Assembly (NCBI GenBank): GCA_015655365.1
Contig: JAATFE010000356.1
Coordinates: 1-20,082 of the forward strand
DNA from: Terriglobales bacterium
GTDB taxonomy: Bacteria; Acidobacteriota; Terriglobia; Terriglobales; Acidobacteriaceae
Direction: 5' to 3'
DNA: 20,082 bases
This document shows positions 14,666 through 20,082 of this stretch, piece after piece. The notes beneath the pieces were generated by a model that had not been told where the DNA came from, did not search any database, and worked only from the letters and a program-made list of their open reading frames with translations. Every line of letters starts with the position of its first letter. Position 1 is the stretch's first letter. The position numbers were made by a program, and so were the translations under genes.

Positions 14666-15111
14666 CTTCCTACGATTGTAGACGGGAGAAGGCAACCAAG
14701 GGGGATCGAGCGGTTGAAGAAACGAATGCTCTCCGCCCGAGATGCAGGCGCCTCTTCGGAGCAGGTTTCTGCTGGCTCGCCTCAAATCGGGGGGCTTTTG
14801 ACGGCCTGCGGTCAGGGGCGGGTGTCTGCGTAGAGGTGCCCTTGTGTTTTAGCGGGCTGAATCCTCTCGAATCAATACAAATATTGTTTCGTGGATGAAT
14901 ATTCTCGGCTATCATCAAGGCAGTATCGATTTGCCTCGTAGACGCGATTTGCCGCTGGCGCTTTTTTCAGGATTTTTCGCCCCTTGGACACCTGCAAGGG
15001 CGAGGCGCGCTTCGGCAGGCTGTACAGACGCGGGACTGTGATCCGCGGTGAACGGGTGGGGCACGATGCAGGATGACTCTGCGAGAGAATTGCAGGGCTA
15101 AAGGGATCCAG
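14666..15111. other. Divergent intergenic region upstream of the rhamnose operon
   Basis: This 446-bp gap separates the divergent lpt and rha transcription units. It holds a 22-bp imperfect palindrome (14869-14890), the palindrome GAATATTC (14897-14904) and an AT-rich dip around 14870-14920, the likely control zone of rhaB. An inverted AGAGG/CCTCT pair (14832-14836, 14863-14867) flanks a stretch resembling intergenic repeat. AAGGG six to seven bases before 15112 is the rhaB ribosome binding site. No sigma-70 box pair with good spacing was found, and no gene is supported. Confidence 0.55.
14869..14890. promoter_or_regulatory. Candidate operator for the rhamnose operon
   Basis: Left arm GAATCAATA (14869-14877) and right arm TATTGTTTC (14882-14890) are complementary at 8 of 9 positions across a 4-bp spacer. 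A further 8-bp palindrome GAATATTC follows at 14897-14904. The dyad is A/T-rich in an otherwise GC-rich region, as expected of a dimeric repressor or activator site. The binding protein is not encoded in the window. Confidence 0.45.
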
Positions 15112-16599
15112 ATGGGTGATGAAGGCAAGCTGGTAGCGCAGAGTCCCTGCTTTGTGGCAGCCGACCTGGGCGCAAGCAGCGGACGTGTGATTGCCGCGCA
15201 AGTTGTCGACGGTTTGTTGCGACTGCGTGAAGTGAACCGGTTTTCTACATCGTTTGCCAAGGACGAAGCCAGCGGCTATTTGTGCTGGGGGCTCGACGCG
15301 ATCGAAGCGAGCGTCCGCCAGGGCATTGAACAGGCGGCGGCCTTGGCTCCCATGCGCAGCATCGGAGTGGACAGTTGGGCCGTCGATTACGTCTTGCTCA
15401 ACGCGGAACTGCGGCGCGTGGGCCAGGCGGTCTGCTATCGCGACGACCGGACCCACGGCATGATGGATCGGGTGATGGCTAAAATGCCAGCGGCCGAGAT
15501 CTATCGGCGGACCGGAATCCAGTTTCTGCCGTTCAATACTCTTTATCAGTTGGCCGCGATGGCCGCGCAGGAGCCGGAATGGGTCAGCCAGGCGTGCCAT
15601 TTGCTGATGATTCCCGACTATCTGCATTTCCGCCTCAGCGGCATTCTGTCCAACGAATACACCAACGCTACAACGACTCAGCTTCTCAATTTGAATGGCG
15701 AATGGGACAGCGGCCTGTTGGCGGCTGCGGGGCTTACGAATATGTTGATGCGGCCTCCGGTCGAGGCGGGCACGGTTCTGGGCGATTTGCAACTCGCGGG
15801 CACGGCGGCCAAAGTGGTGGCTCCGGCCACCCACGACACGGCCTCGGCGGTGGTGGGAACGCCTTTCGAAGGCGACGGCGAAATCTTCCTCAGCTCCGGG
15901 ACCTGGTCCCTGATGGGCATGGAGAGCCTGGTGCCGTTTGCTTCGGAGCAGGCCTTGCGCTGGAACTTCTCCAACGAAGGCGGGTTCGGTCGGCGCTATC
16001 GCGTGCTGAAAAACATCATGGGGCTGTGGCTTCTTCAGCGGTTGGCCCAGGAGTTCGACACCCCCATCGACGACGCTCTGATGGAGGCTGCGGAGCAGAC
16101 TACGCCTTGGCGCTCCATCGTGAATCCCGACGATCCGCGCTTCTTGAATCCGGCCTCGATGAAGGACGCGCTGCGCGAGTACTGCCTGGAAACCGGGCAG
16201 GCCGCGCCCGAGACGTTCGCACAATTTGCGCGCTGCGCCTGCGAGAGCCTGGCGCTGACGTATCGCCTGGTCAAAGAGGAACTGGAAGCCCTCTCGGGCC
16301 GCGCTCTCACGCGCATTCGCATCGTGGGCGGTGGTTCCAAAAATCGTTTTCTGGATCAACTATGCGCCAATGCCTGCCAGTTGCCGGTTAGCGCCGGCCC
16401 GGTGGAAGCCTCGGCGCTGGGCAATATCTGCGCGCAGATGATTGCCGTGGGCGAGATTGCCAGCCTGGATGAGGCGCGTGCCTTGATTCGCCGGTCGTTT
16501 CCCAGCGACGAGTACCGTCCGCAGGAAGAGATTCCGGCCCAGGTGTGGAAACAGTTTCAGCAATATGCAGTAAAGAGGACAGAGGAGGAAGTTCAATGA
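15112..16599 (+). CDS. rhaB: L-rhamnulokinase
   Basis: RhaB phosphorylates L-rhamnulose to L-rhamnulose-1-phosphate with ATP. The 495-residue protein is the normal length for this FGGY-family kinase. Visible motifs are the phosphate-binding DLGASSGR (18-25), 'GVDSWAVDY' (85-93), the catalytic Asp in HDTASA (D242), 'SSGTWSLMG' and the C-terminal '[16 protein letters not shown]'. The GVDSWAVDY and GTWSLMG pair points to rhamnulokinase rather than xylulo- or glycerol kinase. I chose ATG 15112 (AAGGG upstream) over ATG 15073, whose extra 13 residues show no family pattern. Its stop overlaps the rhaA start by four bases (ATGA), so it is the first gene of a coupled operon. Confidence 0.95.
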   Translation: MGDEGKLVAQSPCFVAADLGASSGRVIAAQVVDGLLRLREVNRFSTSFAKDEASGYLCWGLDAIEASVRQGIEQAAALAPMRSIGVDSWAVDYVLLNAELRRVGQAVCYRDDRTHGMMDRVMAKMPAAEIYRRTGIQFLPFNTLYQLAAMAAQEPEWVSQACHLLMIPDYLHFRLSGILSNEYTNATTTQLLNLNGEWDSGLLAAAGLTNMLMRPPVEAGTVLGDLQLAGTAAKVVAPATHDTASAVVGTPFEGDGEIFLSSGTWSLMGMESLVPFASEQALRWNFSNEGGFGRRYRVLKNIMGLWLLQRLAQEFDTPIDDALMEAAEQTTPWRSIVNPDDPRFLNPASMKDALREYCLETGQAAPETFAQFARCACESLALTYRLVKEELEALSGRALTRIRIVGGGSKNRFLDQLCANACQLPVSAGPVEASALGNICAQMIAVGEIASLDEARALIRRSFPSDEYRPQEEIPAQVWKQFQQYAVKRTEEEVQ

Positions 16600-17864
16600 A
16601 GGACGCTCGACAGAAGATTACGGCGGCTTATGAGCTGGCCAAGGAACGTTTTGCAGAAATTGGCGTGGACACGGAGAGTGCCCTTCGCACGTTGAACGAG
16701 ATTCCCATCTCCATTCAATGCTGGCAGGGCGACGATGTGCGCGGCTTCGAGAATCCCAATGGGGATTTAACCGGAGGCATTCAAACCACCGGCAACTATC
16801 CGGGCCGGGCCCGGAGTGCTGGCGAGTTGCGCGCCGATCTGGAAGTTGCGTTCGCGCAAATCCCCGGCACCAAGCGGCTCAATCTTCATGCCATCTATCT
16901 CGAATCCGCCACGCCGATCGAGCGGGACGCAATCGAGCCCAAGCATTTCGAGAACTGGGTCAAGTGGGCCAAGGCGGAGCATCTGGGCCTCGACTTCAAT
17001 CCAACCTGCTTCTCGCATCCTCTCAGCGAGAGGGCTACGCTCAGCCATCCCGATGCGGCCGTGCGCAAGTTCTGGATCGATCATTGCATCGCCAGCCGCA
17101 AGATCAGCGAATATTTCGGCGAAGAGCTCGGCACCCCGGCAGTGATGAATATCTGGATTCCGGACGGCGACAAGGACTCTCCCGCGGACCGCATGGCGCC
17201 GCGCAAGAGGCTGATGGCCGCGCTGGACGAAATCGTTTCCGCGCCGCTCGGCAAGCATCATAAAGTCGCCGTGGAAGGCAAGCTGTTCGGCATCGGTACG
17301 GAAGCTTATACGGCTGGCTCCAACGACTTTTATCTGGCCTATGCGGCCACCCGCAAGACGCTGCTCTGCCTGGATGCCGGGCACTTCCATCCCACCGAAA
17401 ACGTAGCCGACAAGATTTCGACGGCACTCTGCTTTCTGGACGAGATTCTGCTCCACGTTTCGCGCCCGGTGCGCTGGGATTCCGATCACGTCGTGTTGCT
17501 GGACGATGCCACCATCGCCATTGCGCAGGAGATTGTGCGCACCGGCTCGCTCGATCGCATCAACATCGGCCTGGACTTCTTCGACGCCAGCATCAACCGC
17601 TTGGCGGCGTGGATCATCGGCGCGCGGAATATGCGCAAGGCCCTGCTTCTGGCCCTTCTGGAGCCGGCGGCGAAGCAACTCGAAGCGGAAAAGCGCTTCG
17701 ATGGCGCGGCGCGCATGGCCATCTTCGAGGAACAGAAGTCGATGCCGTGGTCCGCGGTGTGGGATTACTACTGCGCCAGCCAGAACGTTCCCGTCGGCAT
17801 TGAGTGGCTGGATACGGTGCAGGCGTATGAAAAAAAGATTTTGGGCACGCGAGAGGCTAAGTAA
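16596..17864 (+). CDS. rhaA: L-rhamnose isomerase
   Basis: RhaA interconverts L-rhamnose and L-rhamnulose using two divalent metals (Mn/Zn) in a TIM barrel. The 422-residue protein keeps all metal ligands known from E. coli RhaA, each shifted by exactly seven positions: E227, D260, H263, H287, D295, D297 and D327. '[21 protein letters not shown]' near the N-terminus is also characteristic of the family. The start at 16596 has GAGGAGG upstream and overlaps the rhaB stop (ATGA). The stop codon shares one base with the rhaD ATG (TAATG). This places it firmly as the second gene of the operon. No anomalies were seen. Confidence 0.97.
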   Translation: MKDARQKITAAYELAKERFAEIGVDTESALRTLNEIPISIQCWQGDDVRGFENPNGDLTGGIQTTGNYPGRARSAGELRADLEVAFAQIPGTKRLNLHAIYLESATPIERDAIEPKHFENWVKWAKAEHLGLDFNPTCFSHPLSERATLSHPDAAVRKFWIDHCIASRKISEYFGEELGTPAVMNIWIPDGDKDSPADRMAPRKRLMAALDEIVSAPLGKHHKVAVEGKLFGIGTEAYTAGSNDFYLAYAATRKTLLCLDAGHFHPTENVADKISTALCFLDEILLHVSRPVRWDSDHVVLLDDATIAIAQEIVRTGSLDRINIGLDFFDASINRLAAWIIGARNMRKALLLALLEPAAKQLEAEKRFDGAARMAIFEEQKSMPWSAVWDYYCASQNVPVGIEWLDTVQAYEKKILGTREAK

Positions 17865-18703
17865 TGAAGAGTCCTATTGAAGAGTCGTGGTTTATCAGGG
17901 CCATGATCAAGGCCACCACGGATATGTGGTTAAAGGGTTGGGATGAGCGCAATGGCGGCAACGTCAGCCTGCGCCTGCTTGCGGAAGACATCGCGCCGTT
18001 CCGGTCGTCGCTCACTGAAGACCGGACTGTCGCAATCGGCGAGACTGTGGCGGAGTTGGCCGGGCAATATTTCCTGGTGACCGGTTCCGGCAAGTATTTC
18101 CGCAATGTGCAACTGGATCCGGAAGAGAACCTGGGACTGATCGAGGTGACCGCGGATGGCGCTTCGGCGCGCATTCTGTGGGGCTTCAAGGGCAAGGCGG
18201 TTCCGACTTCGGAACTGTCCGCGCACCTCAAGTCTCATCGCTCGCGGCAGGCCGTGACACAAGGCGCGAGCCGCGTCATTATGCACTGCCATGCCACCAA
18301 CCTCATCGCTCTCTCTTATGTGCTCGATCTTTCCGCTGCCGCGCTGACGCGCGCGTTGTGGGAGATGAGCACGGAGTGTCTGGTGGTGTTTCCGGACGGA
18401 ATCGGCGTGCTGCCCTGGATGGTGCCGGGAACCGCAACCATCGGCGAAGCGACCGCAATCGAAATGCAGAAGCATCCGCTGGTGCTGTGGCCGTTTCACG
18501 GCGTCTTCGGATCCGGTGCCACGCTCGATGAGGCTTTTGGCCTGATCGACACGGCGGAGAAGGCTGCCGAGGTTCTGGTCAAGGTGCTGTCGATGGGCGG
18601 AAAGAAGCAGTCTATCGCTACCCAGGAACTCAAGGATCTGGCTGCGCGCTTTCAGGTGAAACCGATGCCCGAAGCGTTGGCCACGGAGAAGTGGATTTCG
18701 TAA
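17864..18703 (+). CDS. rhaD: L-rhamnulose-1-phosphate aldolase (class II)
   Basis: RhaD splits L-rhamnulose-1-phosphate into DHAP and L-lactaldehyde. The 279-residue protein matches E. coli RhaD (274 residues), and the Zn ligands fall at the same numbers: H141 and H143 in 'MHCHATNL' and H212 in '[10 protein letters not shown]', with catalytic E117 in 'PTSELSAHL'. The phosphate-binding 'NGGNVSLR' (30-37) and 'TGSGKYFRN' (73-81) are present. This distinguishes it from L-fuculose-1-phosphate aldolase, which is shorter and has different spacing. Its ATG shares the last A of the rhaA stop. It is the last tightly coupled gene; a 105-bp gap follows before fucO. Confidence 0.96.
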   Translation: MKSPIEESWFIRAMIKATTDMWLKGWDERNGGNVSLRLLAEDIAPFRSSLTEDRTVAIGETVAELAGQYFLVTGSGKYFRNVQLDPEENLGLIEVTADGASARILWGFKGKAVPTSELSAHLKSHRSRQAVTQGASRVIMHCHATNLIALSYVLDLSAAALTRALWEMSTECLVVFPDGIGVLPWMVPGTATIGEATAIEMQKHPLVLWPFHGVFGSGATLDEAFGLIDTAEKAAEVLVKVLSMGGKKQSIATQELKDLAARFQVKPMPEALATEKWIS

Positions 18704-18740
18704 AGCAGCCTATCTTGCAACCTTCATAACCATGCCTCGC

Positions 18741-18775
18741 CGGGAGATTGTGCGTTTGCACGGTCCCCGACGAAG
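18741..18775 (+). promoter_or_regulatory. Small hairpin in the rhaD-fucO gap
   Basis: CGGGA and TCCCCG flank a small GTGC-gttt-GCAC stem-loop. Together they could form a two-part hairpin between rhaD and fucO. No T-tract follows, so it is more likely an RNA-processing or differential-expression element than a terminator. The call is weak. Confidence 0.25.
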
Positions 18776-18808
18776 TGTGTTCACCAAAAACGAAAGAGGG
18801 GAAAGTCG

Positions 18809-19957
18809 ATGTCGTTTACACTTGCAATTCCGCGTCTCAGCCTGAGCGGCGAGAACGCGGTGAGTGATGCAATTGCCATGCTTGCTCAGCAAGGCGTGCG
18901 CAGTGCTTTGGTACTAACCGATCGCGTGATTCGCGGTCTCGATGGCGGCAAGCTGCTATTCTCCGCTTTGGATAAGAAGGGCATCACTTACCAGGTTTTC
19001 GATGCCATCGAGCCGAATCCGACCACGCAGACCGTGGACGCGGCGTTCGCGGAATTTCGCAAGCTTTCTCCCGATGTCGTGATTGCCCTGGGCGGCGGAA
19101 GCGTGATCGATACGGCCAAGGCGGTGCGCATTCTCTCTGCGAACCCCGCGCCGGTTGCCAACTACGAGGGCGTTCACCACGACCTCAAGAGCGGCATCAT
19201 GCTGGTGGCCATCAGCACCACCTCCGGCACCGCCGCGGAAGTGACCAGCAACGCCGTCATCACCGACACCGCGCGCCACATCAAGATGGTCATCATCAGC
19301 CACTCCATCGTTCCCGATATTGCAGTCAACGATCCTGCGGTTCTGTTGTCGATCCCGGCTGCGATTACCGCCAGCACCGGCATGGACGCGTTGACCCATG
19401 CGATCGAGGCGTATGTCTCGACGGGCGCACATCCGCTCACCGATCCCACTGCATTGGAATCGATCCGCATCATCACCGAATGGCTGCCGAAGGCCTATGA
19501 CAACGGCAAAGATGCCCTGGCCAGGGAGATGATGGCGCACGGCCAGTTCCTCGCCGGCATGGCGTTCAACAGCGCGGGACTCGGCTGCGTGCACTCGCTG
19601 GCTCATCAGCCGGGAGCCACGCACAACCTGGCCCACGGCGTCTGCAATGCAATCCTGCTGCCGGTGGTCGAGGAGTTCAACCGCGTGGCGGCGGTTCCGC
19701 GCTTTGCGCGCATCGCGCAGGCCATGGGCGTGGAGACGCGTGGCATGAGCGAAGAGGATGCATCCATTGCAGCCATCGCCGCGATTCGCACGCTCTCCAA
19801 GCGCGTGGGGATTCCTGCCAACTTCGGGACTTTGGGCATTGTTGAAGCGGATATCGAAGCCTGGATCCAGCCTGCGCTGAACGATCCCTGCACGCCGGGA
19901 AATCCGAGAAAGCTCAGTCCGGACGATGTGCGCCAGCTCTACAAGTCGGCGATCTAG
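18809..19957 (+). CDS. fucO: Lactaldehyde reductase, iron-containing alcohol dehydrogenase
   Basis: The 382-residue protein is a group III Fe-dependent alcohol dehydrogenase of normal length. It has the NAD-binding 'ALGGGSVIDTAK' (93-104) and metal ligands D193 and H197 ('TGMDALTHAIEAY'), H262 ('VHSLAH') and H276 ('AHG'), plus the conserved H266. It most resembles FucO, which reduces L-lactaldehyde to 1,2-propanediol. Position directly after the rhamnose aldolase, which releases L-lactaldehyde, supports this. Other Fe-ADH substrates cannot be excluded on sequence alone. GAGGGG about eight bases upstream supports the start. FucO is usually an anaerobic step; under aerobic conditions an aldehyde dehydrogenase (not seen here) would oxidise lactaldehyde. 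Confidence 0.88.
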   Translation: MSFTLAIPRLSLSGENAVSDAIAMLAQQGVRSALVLTDRVIRGLDGGKLLFSALDKKGITYQVFDAIEPNPTTQTVDAAFAEFRKLSPDVVIALGGGSVIDTAKAVRILSANPAPVANYEGVHHDLKSGIMLVAISTTSGTAAEVTSNAVITDTARHIKMVIISHSIVPDIAVNDPAVLLSIPAAITASTGMDALTHAIEAYVSTGAHPLTDPTALESIRIITEWLPKAYDNGKDALAREMMAHGQFLAGMAFNSAGLGCVHSLAHQPGATHNLAHGVCNAILLPVVEEFNRVAAVPRFARIAQAMGVETRGMSEEDASIAAIAAIRTLSKRVGIPANFGTLGIVEADIEAWIQPALNDPCTPGNPRKLSPDDVRQLYKSAI

Positions 19958-19983
19958 GTCTCTGACCGCACAACGCTGGGTGC

Positions 19984-20009
19984 CCCAGGTCCCGATTTTG
20001 GGACCTGGG
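19984..20009 (+). terminator. Perfect hairpin closing the rhamnose operon
   Basis: CCCAGGTCCC (19984-19993) and GGGACCTGGG (20000-20009) pair perfectly over 10 bp around a GATTTT loop, 27 bp after the fucO stop. There is no T-tract after it (AAAGC follows), so it may be a 3'-end stabiliser or a weak terminator. It overlaps the third copy of the GGGTGCCCC 9-mer (19978-19986). Confidence 0.6.
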
Positions 20010-20082
20010 AAAGCACGAACTCAAGGTACAGAATCATCCGGTCAAAGACCTGGTACCGCTTCATCGATTGTTGAATCCTGCA

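Noticed and set aside
14832..14867. AGAGG/CCTCT inverted pair upstream of rhaB
   Set aside because: The arms are only five bases with a 26-base spacer; this is expected by chance and is not convincing as a hairpin.
14670..14918. 82-codon minus-strand frame upstream of the 203-residue gene
   Set aside because: It has no ribosome binding site, is basic and proline-rich, and covers the palindromic control region; more likely intergenic repeat than a gene.
14872..16359. 495-codon minus-strand open frame
   Set aside because: It is antisense to rhaB, which has all its kinase motifs. The His/Gln/Arg-rich product is typical of a shadow.

Overview
The window looks like a chromosomal segment of an Acidobacteriota genome, most likely class Terriglobia. 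The evidence is moderately high GC with clean high-GC codon use, an LPS-export block lptCA-lptB-rpoN, and intergenic repeats of a kind I recall from that phylum (GGGTGCCCC hairpins and the 'GTCATCCTGAGCGA...' element). The placement is inferred from recalled features; no search was run. I see no RNA genes, CRISPR arrays, insertion sequences or phage genes.

Layout. 1-1909 (+): a LysR-type regulator, then a small secreted beta-barrel outer-membrane protein closed by a strong terminator. 2111-3921 (-): a UbiA-type prenyltransferase followed by a translationally coupled prephenate dehydratase (pheA). 4283-5984 (+): a two-gene operon of a NifU-like Fe-S scaffold homologue with rearranged cysteines and a GGGtGRT-family protein of unknown function; this is the best candidate for an undescribed system. 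6344-8863 (-): a secreted GH2 beta-galactosidase with a promoter overlapped by a LacI/GalR-type operator. 9027-14665 (-): an uncharacterised 203-residue protein, a giant 827-residue LptC/LptA-like fusion, lptB and rpoN, with two large hairpins between lptB and rpoN. 15112-19957 (+): an L-rhamnose catabolic operon rhaB-rhaA-rhaD, then a lactaldehyde reductase (fucO), ending in a perfect 10-bp hairpin.

How the genes work together. The rha genes convert L-rhamnose to L-rhamnulose, to L-rhamnulose-1-phosphate, then to DHAP plus L-lactaldehyde, which FucO reduces to 1,2-propanediol. No transporter, mutarotase or rha regulator is in the window. With the exported GH2 enzyme this suggests use of plant or microbial polysaccharides. 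The lpt genes build the periplasmic bridge and its ATPase for LPS export. The NifU-like/GGGtGRT pair is tightly coupled and presumably acts together, but its substrate is unknown.

Most other open frames longer than 60 codons are antisense or out-of-frame shadows of these thirteen genes. Large stretches without a gene are 3922-4282, 5985-6343 and 14666-15111; each is described below.
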